Shown here in pieces: positions 12,386 through 24,528 of a stretch of DNA of 64,000 bases (its first letter is position 1; the number at the start of each line of letters is the position of its first letter). A program made the translations under genes and the position numbers. The DNA is from Holacanthus passer. Taxonomy: Eukaryota; Chordata; Actinopteri; Pomacanthidae. The notes beneath the pieces are model-generated. The model was given only the letters and a program-made list of their open reading frames with translations. It was not told the origin of the DNA and did no database searches. The stretch lies in the NCBI GenBank assembly GCA_025331565.1, contig JAFREQ010000069.1:1430001-1494000 (forward strand). Reading direction: 5' to 3'.

Positions 12386-12503
12386 TCCCTTTATGCCACT
12401 ACCAGGCGCCAACACGCTCACACAAGTATACCCTGGCCAGGAATCGAACCCGGGTCTCGGCGGTGAGACCACCGAATCCTAACCACTGGACCACCGCACT
12501 TTT
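12351..12503 (-). repeat. tRNA-Glu-derived SINE, copy 1
   Basis: On the - strand a tRNA-Glu-like head (about 12499 to 12430) carries an A box like AGTGGTTAGGATTCGG and a perfect-looking B box GGTTCGATTCC. It is followed by GCGTGTTGGCGCC-type body sequence, a short AAAGGGATTA stretch and a long T run. The acceptor arms do not pair (GTGCGGT against CCAGGGT), so this is not a functional tRNA gene. Compared with the copy at 47562-47745 it lacks about 35 bases of body and tail, including the LINE-like tail. Confidence 0.8.
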
Positions 12504-12612
12504 ATCCAGTATTTTCATTTAAATAATTGTAGTCATTAAGATACAATATTAATAATCATTACATCAGCAGAAAACACACCACAAAGGAATGTTCTTTGAA
12601 ATACACATACAT

Positions 12613-12618
12613 TTTATT
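12613..12618 (-). terminator. candidate distal polyadenylation signal of hspa12a
   Basis: On the - strand AATAAA lies here and is followed within 20-45 bases by GT-rich sequence (TTTGTGGTGTGTTTTCTG), the usual arrangement of a cleavage site. It lies 4.8 kb beyond the hspa12a stop, so using it would give a very long 3' UTR. The assignment is inferred from sequence alone. Confidence 0.45.
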
Positions 12619-15063
12619 GGTGACAGTGAATACTTGGCATTGATCAAAATACACCATTACTGTGTGAAAATTGCAAGAGAACAAGACATTTAAGTAACTC
12701 AAGATAATAAAAAAAAATAACGTAAACAAAACTCCTTTGCATTATCAATAAAGAACTAAAAGAACAAAGTGTACATTGTTTTGCTGATATTATCCTAACT
12801 ACAAGCTCAGTCATTTCAGTTGTAAAATTTTCTGAATTATTGTATATTTTAGATAGTGTTAAGCAGATACTTCTACAAGATGCAAGCTGGCTAGACTGCT
12901 ACCTCAAATCAAACTCGCTCGACTTCAGACTGATTGACCAAAATTTGACATCTCAACCGAAACATCAAATGCTGCCTCACACGCCAAGAATAGAAGGCTA
13001 ATGTCAGCTAAGCGTGTGTTAGCTTTAAGTATCCTGTGCATCACACAATACTCAAGGTTGCACAAAATACACTGTGAATATCTATCTAAGGAAACAATAG
13101 AAACATGGTGTTATTAAATCCTTCCACTTGGTATTCATCCTTTTAGAGTACAGAGATGTGTAGCAGGAATAAAAGGTTATTAGTTTATTTATCAGTAAAG
13201 CATGTGAAGTGCTGCCCTGCTATGGTAGTTATGAGCTACCTTCAGTTACGAGCATTTATATCAACTACATCAGCTCAGAAAGCAGCAGGGTATTTCACAT
13301 AGCCCAGCCAGTCTCCAGCACTGCGACAAGGCTGAGAGGCACACAGTTTATTCCAGAAAACACGACCATCATCATTGTCATCATCATTTGTGGTAAACCT
13401 TGATTTTGTATATTAGTAATAGCTTGTTTATTGCTCGTTGTTGTTTAGTCATTCCTATGTGACACATGCGAAACATGCATTGCAGAGAGAGTGCCGAAGA
13501 GAGCAGCTTGTGCAACTTTGTACATTGACACTGAAAAGCAAGACAAGCCTTGATTCACCATTCAAATAAAGAATGTAAAGTCTTCTAATAACATCTGCCT
13601 TGATGAGTTGTGTTAGAATATGGTGACAATGGGGTCAGTGTACGCACTGAACTGGAAGTATCCAAATTTTTGACCAAAATCTATTCCTTTGTAACGGAAT
13701 CAGTGCAATCACTCATGGAGGCAAAGTGCATTTGCATGGGGCTTTTGGGTTGAATTCAGCCTCAGTATGCTTGAAACTAAGCACTTGTCAAACTGTCTAA
13801 AAGCAATTCTTGTAACTTTCTGACACAGACGATCCAACAATCATGCCCACTTCATACACTGTTTAATAGCACTGCAACTACTTCGGTCACTCCATGAAGG
13901 ACTTCAGAGAGAGACTGTCAGCCAAGACTGTTCACTGACAGTACAAATTATTGCACTGCACTGAGACTACACAGACCAACAGAAGACAAAGAGTCCTTGA
14001 ACGGTCACTTTGAAGCATAGTGTGACCTTCACACATGAATTTACAGCGTTGACAGTATCAAACTGTTTTGAAAATGTTGACTTTTGAAGGAACAAAACCC
14101 CTAGCTATCAAATTAGCTCGCAATTTAGCTGTTGCACCTAGTAATTTTTATAAAACCCTGCTTTGAAATGAGAAATAATATTAACAGAGCATTTTCCAAT
14201 GGATGAAACTAGCCACAAGCAAAGGTACCCACTGCATTATGTGGTCACTACTTTCATGAGCTGGACCAGGGACAAAGAGATGGTTTTTTTAACCAGTGTT
14301 GTTGCAGTTTTTCCTGGCGGCCAGAGGTTGATTAAGATAAGAAACATCTCACAGTAATGCCCATTTAAGTCAACTTGCGATTTTTTTTCAAGAGGATGTT
14401 AGGCAAACATGTTGAACATTTAGACATGGAAAAGGTTTTCAACGAATCAGTGTGATGCTCAGTGTTTACTTCTGAATTCACACTTCAATAGTAAAAGGTA
14501 AGTATATCTTTAAGAGGGTGAAGGAATGCTCTGTATGTTCTGCTGGGGTGAGTAAATCTTGACATCACATTGTATTCATACTAGGCACTCTTTCAATTAA
14601 GACTTTAGAACTGAAACCTTTCAGAATTATCTGGAAAGGTAACTTTTAACTTGAATGATTATTGCTGACAAGGTCTCAATCTTTGACACAGATATAACAA
14701 TTTCTGCTAAATTCGATGGCTCAAGTTCTTTGCAGTTTGTTGAACATATTGTCTTAATTTATTGTCTATATTTTTTTTATTAAACATGTAAAATCAATAT
14801 GAAATTCCTACAGATGTACTGGAGCTCAGATGGAATAGGGGACTGGACACATTCAGATACTGCTACGATTTCTAAACTAATAGTAGACTTGTTCATTGAA
14901 ACGCTTTTTAAGGACGGAGGTATTCAAGTTTCTTTTCGGAAAAAAACAAAACAAAAAAAACAGGCGACATATCCAATCTCTCACTTTGAATGAAGACAGC
15001 AATCAAACAGCCTCTTATGCTGTGGCTAATGAGAAAAAAAATGTTGAGAAATGCCCATGTGGA

Positions 15064-15066
<3 letters not shown>

Positions 15067-15099
<33 letters not shown>
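15067..15099. repeat. (CA)n microsatellite
   Basis: An uninterrupted run of about sixteen CA units inside the probable 3' UTR or flank of hspa12a. Confidence 0.95.
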
Positions 15100-15103
<4 letters not shown>

Positions 15104-15907
15104 CTCTTGGCTCTAAAGCTGACAGAACGCTAAAAATCTGTACAATATTTAAATACTGTATTTACAGAAATAAACATACTTCATTGTTTGTCACGCCTGG
15201 ATTCAAAATCTTCAAGTGGTCAAGTGGCATTTTGTCCACATGTAATAATCAGAAGCATAAACAAATAAAGGCAACAGTTAAGCGCATTTGATGGGTGCAC
15301 TTGCTTTTCAGATTTAGACAGCTGTAATTTTCACATTCTTGGGTTTGGGATTTAACTGGTCTCACTCTCAAAGTGATTTTGCTTGATGTGCCCTATTTAT
15401 TAATGATCAAATGTACTTGACATTAATGCTGGTCATTCTCCAAAGCATGCCATCAGTTTTTAGACTGACTTCCTATCGTCCATATAGGGCTGGATATCAG
15501 TGCATTTCTGCTACCACCTGCTGTGCACCTGTACTCCAAAGTACTGAAAAAAATATACTGTCTGTAATTTGGTAACATGTATCGATACTTAAGTAGGTAA
15601 GCTCATCAGCATCACATAAGAATGCCCAACAATGCTCCAGTTCTACAACCATCTTCCAAGCTGGCTGCCATAAGCACAACACAATCTGCCCACAAAGGAA
15701 GCTGTTTATCTGCCGAACAAGCTGAGAAAGGCAACATCTTCAGCCATACAAGTTAAAACAAAGCTATCTGTATATAACTGTAATGCCTAATTAGCCAAGT
15801 ATATTAACAGTCAATATCAATATGTTTGTATTAACAATGTATTAAATGTCTATGAGTAATGTGAAAAGAATTCGTAGAGACAAACTCAAAAGTGAGTTGT
15901 CACTTGT

Positions 15908-15961
15908 AAATTTCCCCACTGTGGGACGAATAAAGGTTTATCTTATCTTATCTTATCTTAA
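15908..15961 (+). repeat. CR1/Rex1-like LINE 3' tail fragment
   Basis: TTTCCCCACTGTGGGACGAATAAAGG followed by TTTATC and TTATC repeats is the same 3' terminus as the LINE at 19682-23250, here on the + strand. Nothing upstream resembles the LINE coding region, so it is a severely 5'-truncated copy. Confidence 0.8.
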
Positions 15962-16888
15962 CTTCAATTAAGGGAGTTTGAGGGTTTTAGCATCTTACAG
16001 CTCATTGTTTTGGTTTTATTGCCTGCAATCTTACAGTCTCTTACAGTCTCACTTCCCTCATTGGCCTGGTTTTCAGCAGCAGGCAGCTGTTTCCAGTGAA
16101 AAAGCTCTGATAAGCCCAATGTACACTACCTGCCCCACTCCAAATTGCAGACAGATACAGTTAGTGACTTGCTGGTGAATGTATTGGAGCTTTTAGCAGC
16201 TAGGGAGACAGAAGTTGGTGAAGACTAAAAACAAAACTAAAAGGTGAATTGAATATTGGGCATCTGGTGGATACAAGCACGACTCTAACATAAATCAATG
16301 CTAATGCTTCTCCCTGCCTCCTGGATGTAAATAGTCACTAAAATGTTAACCATATCAGCTTTATAAGGTGATAATATTCGGATGTTGTTGTACAGTTTGT
16401 TTCGCTGCCCCCCAAGTAGCCAACAGTCAAGTCTTGGTCGTATCTGCATACATAGCCCATATGTTTTACACAGCCATATGGAGCTTATTAAGCTAATAGT
16501 TACTTATTATGAACAAGCTAAAAATGGAAGCTAACTGCATGTAACTTTACCCTAACTGGCCATATATCTTTAGGATTTGGCACTCTTGTAGACGTTGAGG
16601 CACTACTATGCAATGATTACATAACTTTAACAAAAAAAACTAAGCTAATTACTATTACTAATTTGTGGATGAAAGAAAATCAATCTAAAATAGAATGGAA
16701 AGCTTTGGAAAATGGCTGGCAGCAGTGTGGCAGTTTACAGTATGTTTAAAAGGCTGAATCGTCCACTGGGATGGCCCTCATAACTGTAGTGAGGTAAAGC
16801 TGATGTAAGTTTTGAACATGAGCATTATTAAGACCTTCCATCAAAGCTTGCTGATATGGTACTTTTTATACTTTTATCACACAAAATG

Positions 16889-16894
16889 TTTATT
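16889..16894 (-). terminator. candidate proximal polyadenylation signal of hspa12a
   Basis: AATAAA on the - strand (TTTATT on +), about 545 bases past the stop codon. The surrounding sequence has no strong GT-rich element, so it is the weaker of the two candidates. Confidence 0.3.
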
Positions 16895-17438
16895 AGTGCA
16901 CAGATATATAATAAGCTGTTGTAATTTGACAGAAAAAACTAAAGAAAGCACGTAAAGATGCATTTGATCAAGGCTGAGTACTTATCGAACATCAACAGTG
17001 AATAAGCCTTTATCTTTGCTGTCAGAAGCTCTTAAACCTGCCTCAACAAAGCTGTAGCCTCAGCATTGAGTAAATGGGTTTGCTATGAATGTGTGAACAC
17101 TATGGATCGCCTCAGCAAACTACAGGGACGGAGTGACAAACCTAAAAAACACTGAACTTATCAGACTGTCTTTTTTGTTTTTCCTTGCTGTTATATGGAT
17201 TCTACAGCTGAATGTCAGCCTGGGTTTGAGGTAAAGTTTAACACTTTCATTCAAACCACCTACCACCCATGCTTGAACTGAGAGTAACAGAACCTTTAGA
17301 TTCATTAACATTAACCATTTTTCCAGTAAATATCCCAAGCTTGTTTTGTGTCTGTATGTGTCTGTATGTGTGTAAGCTGTATGTTTCCATTCCCACTGCT
17401 TCCAACTATTTTGAAACATTTGCTCTCTTGTTCCCTTC

Positions 17439-18070
17439 TTAATGGCTTAGGAAGTCAATGCTAGCTTTGACGGTGCGTCCAGTGGACACATCCACTGCCA
17501 TGGCCCGAATCTCTGTGTCACCAAACTGCATGAGCGTCTGGATCTCACGCCGTGGTGCAGTGCTTTCTGTTCCGGTCACATCCAAGCGAAGAGTCCCACA
17601 CTTCCTGACACCAGGTTCGCTAATGAAGCCTGCACTCTCCTTCTCGGAGCAGTAGATGTGGATGACGATAACCTGCTGAGAGGGCTTGGCCGGCGTGTAG
17701 CTCCGCTTTACCATCTCACCCAGTGCCACAGACTGGTCGGTGGCGATGAAGGTGTCAAAGACGTCGGTGCACCAGCGCGTGCCGTCCTTCACCAGTAGCT
17801 TCTCCGGTGGGTGCTTGCCCTCCACGAAGCGATTAAGGACGCCCACCCCGTATGTGAGGGGTGAGCGGCGGACTTTAATGACGCTGGGGTCCAGGCCAAA
17901 CAGCACAGCACCTTTCAGAATAGTGAGGCCAACATCATGGGGTATGATGATACGGCTACGGCCCTGGAGCATGTTCTGGACGGCTTGCTGCAGCAGGGGA
18001 GACTCAGCAAAGCCTCCCACTAAGAATAGGAACTTAATATCACTCACCTCTGGCTTCTCAAACAGTTCAG
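17439..18070 (-). CDS. hspa12a: hspa12a last coding exon (C-terminus and stop)
   Basis: The exon begins after tttcctccag on the - strand, completes the codon A|CT from the previous exon, and ends in TAA at 17441-17439. It encodes residues 448-656 of the visible protein. These include the adenosine-binding motif FLVGGFAESP, the strongly conserved block around IKVRRSPLTYGVGVLNR, and the C-terminal beta-rich segment ending ...SIDFLSH. Codon use is GC-richer than the surrounding introns, as expected for a constrained exon. The + strand frames overlapping it are shadows. Confidence 0.97.
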
Positions 18071-18793
18071 CTGGAGGAAATAAACAGAATCTCAGTGAAG
18101 AACTGCCATACCATATCATAAACACATTAAAAGCATTTAACTTTAGCATGTAAATCTGGCTATATGTCACATGTTAAATGTTAAAATCCTATTCTGAACA
18201 GCAGGTAGAGATATTCAGTATCATTTCTTAATAAATCTGATTCCAGTGGTTTAATATTGGTACACTAATTTCTTGTATTCTACTTGTTTTCATGTTACTG
18301 TCCTTATAGTTGAAAACCAAGACAAGTCATACACATACAACATTTACAACCTGAGCAAATCAATTTGAATCCAAGCAGAACAATCCATGCTTAAGTAATG
18401 TGGCCTACTTTGCTCTGGCTAAGGAAGCTATGAATAATGTAGGTTGTCTGGTTTTAGGGAGAGAATAACCCTCTCCTTTAGAAAACTACCAACAAAAAAA
18501 ACATTCTGCAAAATGTCTGAAACTGTTAATAAGCCCAATGAAGATTATATGGTATACAATGTAAGATACAGTATACACTTTTCCATTAGTTACTTAAGAG
18601 TGAAGACACAATGATTACTCTAGAAAGTTGTGTAGTAGTTGTTTTCTGTAGTCTTACCATGAGTAAAAAACATTTTATTAATGTCAGCAAGAAAAACACC
18701 AGTTCATCTGCAGCTGCAAGTCTTGTTTGACCACAAAGGTGAGAGATATGTGTCTGTATGTGTTGAGGTATTGAAGTTATCAATATAGCTTAC
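18071..18793 (-). other. hspa12a intron
   Basis: A short AT-rich intron (gtaagct to tttcctccag on the - strand). I see no repeat or conserved element in it. Confidence 0.9.
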
Positions 18794-18897
18794 TGAGATG
18801 TTGGATGATGTGGTCTATGGTGGGCTTGAAGAGGGAATTCATAGCATCTGGACTCATCCTCAGCATCCCCTGAGATGACCATTTAACAAAATCCACA
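18794..18897 (-). CDS. hspa12a: hspa12a coding exon
   Basis: Bounded by acceptor cttctctccag and donor gtaagct on the - strand, this exon encodes residues 413-446, VDFVKWSSQGMLRMSPDAMN and onward through LFKPTID. It is an alpha-helical part of the nucleotide-binding domain just before the adenosine motif. Its phases (AA|T and A|CT) match both neighbours. The Tx1-like LINE complex starts only about 30 bases upstream of its acceptor. Confidence 0.96.
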
Positions 18898-19681
18898 CTG
18901 GAGAGAAGAGGAGAAGAGAGGAGAGGTTTTGGTTTTAAAAATCCCTTTAATAAATCACTGCAGAGAAAAAAACAAAAATCACAATGGGACCATCACTATT
19001 AGTCAACACTCAAAAATCAAAAGGCAAAAAACATGCCTGAAATACAACAAAAAGAACATTCGTCAGCATTTACAACAACAAGCTGAACAGGGTGTTACTG
19101 TATTCAAAGATTTAGCAACAGTTCTCCATCCCATCCTACAGAACACAGAACACCCCCAATAGTCCACCTGTGAACAAAAGCCTGCATATTATGCTTTACC
19201 TTTAGCTGGGACTTCAACAGTCCCTCTAGAGCCTGCACTGATTCCACATTACCAGCACTCTGAATATGTTTTTACTGTGTCAGCCAGATGGCCAGTTTAG
19301 CAGAGCGAGAGTGTGGACGTTCTTCTTTATTTATAGAGTATTTTGGGCCGTATAAAAACAAACCATATAAAAAAAATCTCTCCGAGACCCTGGAACCATC
19401 CCTCCAGGAGGGTGAAGAGGGCTGACAGCCGAGGACACCGGACAAACAGATGCTCCAGGGTCCCATGCTGTACACAAAATAAACACCCCTCCCCTGGTTA
19501 GGATCCAGGTGTGCTCTGTACCTGTTTTTAGCTATTGCACCATGTACAACCTTCCACTGGAGGTCCTCTGTCCATTTTTCAACAGGCAGCTTGTACAGAG
19601 ACCGCCAGCTGCCTTTTGGGGAAATACCTGGACCAAAAACCTCAGTCCACCTCGACTTTTTCATCCCTGCCAGAGAGCGCA

Positions 19682-22600
19682 GGTTTAAGATAAGATAAGA
19701 TAAGATAAGATAAACCTTTATTCGTCCCACAGTGGGGAAATTTGCAGTGCACAGCAGCAAGGTGATAGAACAAGAATGAAAATAAACAGGCTAAAAAAAG
19801 TATTTACAAATTTACCAAATTTACAAATTTAAACGGGATTATTTACAGATGTACATGAGAAGATGAATATGATATGATATATATGACCAGTACAGAAGGA
19901 TAAAATATGAAATGTTAATGAAATGCTTGGCTTGACTATGATGGAGTGGAGTATCGCACAAAAAGAGTAATGCACAGATGCCCAATAATTAAATATCAAT
20001 ATGAATATTGCACTTGAATTTTTGAATGGAGTGTTGCCCAGTAAATGAAATCTGGAATAAATATACAGATATTGCACAGATACAGACATGGTGGTGTATT
20101 GCCTATAGGGAGCAGTGCTGGTTGTACAGTCTGACAGCTGCAGGAAGAAAAGACCTGCGATATCGCTCCTTCACACACTTCGGGTGAAGCAGTCTATCGC
20201 TGAAGGAGCTCTCTAGTGCTGTTAAAGTGTTCTGAAGGGGGTGGGAGTCATTCTCCAACATGGATGACAGCTTAGCCATCATCCTCCTCTCTCCCACCAC
20301 CCCCACTGGGTCCAGAGGGCAACCCAGTACAGAGCTGGCCTTCTTGATCAACTTGTCCAGTCTATTCCTGTCTGCAGCCGAAATGCTGCTGCCCCAGCAA
20401 GTAACTCCATAAAAAATGGCTGATGCCACAACAGTGTCATAGAAGGTCTTCAGGAGCGCCCCTTGCACTCCAAAAGACCTCAGTCTCCTGAGCAGGTAGA
20501 GTCTGCTCTGACCTTTCTTGTAAAGTGCAGCAGTGTTATGAGTCCAGTCCATTCTGTTGTTGAGGTGAACACCCAGGTACTTATAAGATGTCACCATCTC
20601 GATGTCCATTCCCTGGATGTTCACTGGTGTTGGAGGGGAGTGAGTGCGCCTGCGGAAATCCACCACCAGCTCCTTGGTTTTCCCCACGTTGATCTGGAGG
20701 CGGTTCCGCTGGCACCAGTCCATAAAGTCCTGCGTTAGTTCTCTGTATTCCCTGTCGTCCCCATCTGTGATGAGGCCGACGATGGCAGAGTCGTCGGAGA
20801 ACTTCTGCAGGTGACAGGTTGGTGAGTTGAATGAAAAGTCTGCAGTGTAGAGGGTGAAAAGGAACGGAGCAAGGACCGTTCCTTGTGGGGCCCCGTACTG
20901 CAGACAACTGTGTCAGACACCCAGTCCCGTGTCCTCACATATTGTGGGCGGTTGGTAAGGTAGTCCTGGACCCAGGATGTGAGGTGCAGGTCCACCCCTG
21001 TGTTCTCCAGCTTGTCCCTCAGAAGTGCTGGCTGGATGGTGTTGAATGCACTGGAGAAATCAAAGAACATGATTCTCACAGTGCTCCCAGGCTTCTCCAG
21101 GTGAGAGAGGGCTCTGTGCTGGAGGAAGATGACGGCATCATCCACCCCGATGCCAGGCTGGTAGGCGAACTGAAGTGGGTCCATCGAAGGACCCACCAGG
21201 GGGCGGAGATGGGCAAGGACCAGCCGCTCCAGGGTCTTCATCAGGTGGGATGTTAAAGCCACCGGCCTGTAGCTGCTGAGGTCCTTGGGGTGCGGCGTCT
21301 TGGGGACAGGTACCACGCAGGATGTCTTCCACAGCTGTGGCACCTTCCCCAGCTTCAGGCTCAGGTTAAAGATGTGCTGAACAACCCCGCACAGCTGGTC
21401 TGCGCAGGACTTCAGGAGCCTGGAGCTGATGCCGTCTGGACCCGCCGCCTTCCTTGCCTTGGTCTTCCGGAGCTGGTTTCTCACCTGGGTTGTTGTGAGG
21501 GTCAGGTTGGAGCAGGGGGGGCTGTGTGCTGGTGGGTGTGGGAGGGTGGGTTGAGCTGATGAGCTGAGCAGTGGGGAGTGGCTGTAAGCTGAGAGTTGCA
21601 GGAGGGGAGGTGGGGGTGGAGCAGTCCACCTGAGGTGTCGATGGGGAGGGTTGCAGCAGGGGGGGGCTGGGCCGGGGGAAGGGCAGATGGCTGATCAAAT
21701 CTATTGAAGAATAAGTTCAGCTCATTCACCCACTTCTGGTCCCCCACAGCCTGGGAGTCAGGTTCCTTGTGGCCAGAGATGGTTTTCAGGCCTCTCCAGA
21801 CTCCGCTGACGTTGCTCTGCTGCAGCTGTTCCTCCATCTTCCTCCTGTAGTTGTTCTTCCCCTCTCTGATCTTCCTTCTCAGCTCCCTCTGCACAGCCTT
21901 CAGTTCCTCCTTGTCTCCTGACTTAAAGGCCCTCTTCTTCTCCTTTAGGAGAGCCTTTATGTCCGGGGTAATCCATGGTTTGTTGTTGGAAAAACACCGT
22001 ACAGTCCTGGTGGGTACAGTGTTATCCACACAAAAGTTTATGTAGTCCGTGATGCAGTCAGTGAGACTGTTGATGTCGTCCCCATGAGAATCGCAGAGTT
22101 CTTCCCACACCGTCGTGTTGAAACAGTCCTTGAGAGCCTCGTCAGCCTCGTCGGACCATCTCTTCACTGTGCGGGACACAGCTGGCTGCCTGTGTACCAG
22201 AGGTTTGTACACAGGCTGGAGATGAACCAGGTTGTGATCTGATCTTCCCAGGGGAGGAAGGGGTGATGAGGTGTATGCCTCCTTGGTGTTGGCATAACAC
22301 AAGTCCAGTATTCTATTGTCTCTGGTGCAGCATGTGACGTATTGGGTGAAGGTGGGCAGAGTGGAGGATGGAGAGGCATGGTTGAAGTCCCCGGAGAGGA
22401 GAAGGAGGGCCTGTGGATGTTGGGTCTGCAGCCGGCCCGTGACAGAGTGGATGACGTCACAGGCCGCATCGGCGTTAGCAGAGGGGGGAATATACGCAGC
22501 TATCGCGATAACATGCGAGAACTCCCGCGGCAGATAGTATGGCCTCATGCTAACGGCTAACAGTTCAATGTCCTTACAGCAGAGTTGCTCCTTAATAGTG

Positions 22601-23250
22601 ATGTGCCCAGAGTTACACCATCTATCGTTCACAAACACTGCCAGCCCTCCTCCTTTCCTCTTACCGCTCTCCTTCGTCCTGTCCGCCCGCAGCAGTTTAA
22701 ATCCTTGCAATGTGACGATCGTGTCCGGGGTCCGCGAGATCAGCCATGTTTCCGTAAACACAATGATGCTGCACTCCCGGTACTCCCTCTGGTGTCGGGT
22801 CAGCGCCGCTAACTCATCCATCTTGTTGGGGAGAGATCTTACGTTCCCCATGGTGATGGACGGGAGGACCGGTCGGTATCTTCTCCTCCTGTCGCGGCGC
22901 TGGACCCCGGCACGGCTCCCCCGTCTTCTCCTCTTTATTTCTCGGGAACCTCGGGCCTCTCGTCCGGCAGCACCGCCGTGTTGCGGAGCGCCAACAGCTG
23001 ATCCCGGCTGTAAACAATAGGGCCTCGGACGGGCCCCCCAGACGCGGACGTAAACATTGCAAAAAGTGAGTGAAAATGCCAGTACAAACACAGTCACAAT
23101 GGTGGACATGTTGACCTGGGCATTCAGACGTATAATCCCGTGCAGAAAATGTTAAAAAAGTTAAAAAGACTAAAACTAGAAAGGAAAAAGCTCAGCGAGG
23201 AGCGAGAGCTGCTGTAGCAGGCCGCCACTCGGGGGGTGGCGCCAAACTAT
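19682..23250 (-). mobile_element. near full-length CR1/Rex1-like LINE inserted in the Tx1-like LINE
   Basis: This non-LTR retrotransposon on the - strand begins near 23250 (GGCGCCACCCCCCGAGTGGC) and ends with CCACTGTGGGACGAATAAAGG and TTATC repeats at 19682. It carries one long endonuclease/RT coding region (see separate entry). The host LINE frame stops at its 5' edge and resumes at its 3' edge, which proves that it is the younger insertion. I did not find a clean target duplication. Other copies of its 3' tail lie at 3.76, 15.9 and 37.9 kb. The clade name is my recognition of the protein and tail; Rex1 or another CR1-group family is possible. Confidence 0.88.
20103..23109 (-). pseudogene. 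CR1/Rex1-like LINE endonuclease-reverse transcriptase, frameshifted
   Basis: The first frame (23109-21502, 535 codons) opens with a basic N-terminal stretch, then an APE endonuclease with VFTETWL, LLLSGDFNHA and GRSDHNLV (catalytic Glu, Asp-Asn and Ser-Asp-His landmarks), and ends in a proline-rich linker. The RT follows in a second frame (from about 21500: AAGPDGISSRLLK, SSYRPVALTS, FFDFSSAFNTIQP) and a third (from about 20900: APQGTVLAPFLF, motif C FSDDS, KYLGVHLNNRMDW, stop at 20103). Two short indels, near 21.49 kb and in the GGGGCCCC run near 20.9 kb, are the only frame breaks I see, so it is a young but inactive copy. Confidence 0.88.
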
Positions 23251-24528
23251 TATGAACCTTCATGCAGATTTGGTAGACTAGTTTCTTTCTTGCTGCCTAA
23301 AACCTGTCCAGGTGAGGAGATGTAAAAGACAGCAACTGGCCTCCTCCCTCCTACCACTCCCCCACAGCTGGGGTGATGGACAGAGGGGGGAACCTGTACT
23401 CACTCTCTTCATCCCATTGGTCAGACAGAGTACGGTTTTCTGCGAACGCTCTCAGCGGTTGTGGCAGGGCAGCACAGACCTTGTCAACAACTCTGTTGAT
23501 CAGCCTGGTGGATGTGATGTTGCCACTCTGTCTGAAGACGTCCATAGATGTTGCTGTTATCTTTATCAGGTGGCCCAGTTTGGTGCAGCCAGCCTTCCTG
23601 AGACTGACTTGCAGGCTGGCAGAATGCAGTGTCTGTGTCTGAATAAGGCTGTTGAAAAACAGAGGTTCTTCAAACAGCCACATTCCCGGGGCTTCGTCAG
23701 TGACCTGTGTTGTATGAAAAACCCGCTATGCCTGCAGGACAGAGCTGTAAAAAGGAGTCAGCCCAGGTAGGTCCACTTCATTTGAGAAAAGTAGCTTATC
23801 ATAACCCAGGCGTCCCACTTTCCTGCCCTGCAGTATTCGAGCAGTGTCCATCCATTTTGAGCCACAGCCATACAGCAGCCTCTGTGCAGTACCAAGCCTG
23901 AAAGAGGCACTTTTGGACTGGATGTCGATCAGCCCCTGTCCTCCTTCAGCCACAGGCAGGTAAAGAGCTCGAATCCAGTGCTGGCCAGACCAGAAAAAGT
24001 CCAGGATGGTCCTCTGAACTTCCTCCATCAGGCCTCTTGGTGGTGTCATGGCGATAAGTCTGTGCCAAAGAGTCGAGGCAACCAAGTTATTGGTGACCAG
24101 GACCCTTCCCCTATACAATAGTTGGGGCAGCAACCATTTCCATTTAGACAACCGAGTACACACTTTCTCCTTAACTCCCTCCCAGTTCTTTTTCTGGAAT
24201 TCCTCTGATCCCAGAAACACTCCCAGCACTTTGAGTCCCATCTTTCCCCACTGAAGTCCACCAGGTAAACTTGGCAATGCCTGGTCTCTCCAATGTCCCA
24301 CCAGAAGCGCCTCGCTTTTTCCCCAATTCACCAGAGCTGATGAAGCCTTCTCATAGAGTGAAAGGGTGTTCTGCAGACATTGTACATCCTGCTGATCTGT
24401 AATGAAAATATTTACATCATCTGCACAAGCAGACACAACCAGGGGGCAGCAAAGATCAGAGGACCCTGGTAGTAACAGACCTCTGAGCCGACTTCTCAGC
24501 CTGCACAGCAGGGACTCAATGGCAAGGC

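Larger units (their letters stand above)
12619..17438 (-). other. probable 3' UTR or 3' flank of hspa12a
   Basis: No coding exon is visible downstream of the hspa12a stop. The region is AT-rich, with a CA microsatellite (15067-15099) and a LINE tail (15908-15961). Two candidate AATAAA signals on the - strand, near 16.89 kb and 12.6 kb, allow a short and a long 3' UTR. I recall that mammalian HSPA12A mRNAs have 3' UTRs of several kilobases, which makes the long version reasonable. Confidence 0.45.

Noticed and set aside
12430..12499. tRNA-Glu gene on the - strand
   Set aside because: The A and B boxes are good but the acceptor arms do not pair, and a related copy at 47.7 kb has the same SINE body, so it is a SINE head.
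14799..15291. Overlapping 64- and 131-codon + strand frames
   Set aside because: They contain the CA microsatellite and Lys-rich low-complexity sequence, with no family similarity and no splice or start support; the region is probable hspa12a 3' UTR.
17458..18153. + strand frames of 65 and 137 codons
   Set aside because: They are antisense shadows of the last hspa12a coding exon.
20463..23020. Several + strand frames of 60-157 codons
   Set aside because: They are antisense shadows of the CR1/Rex1-like LINE coding region.
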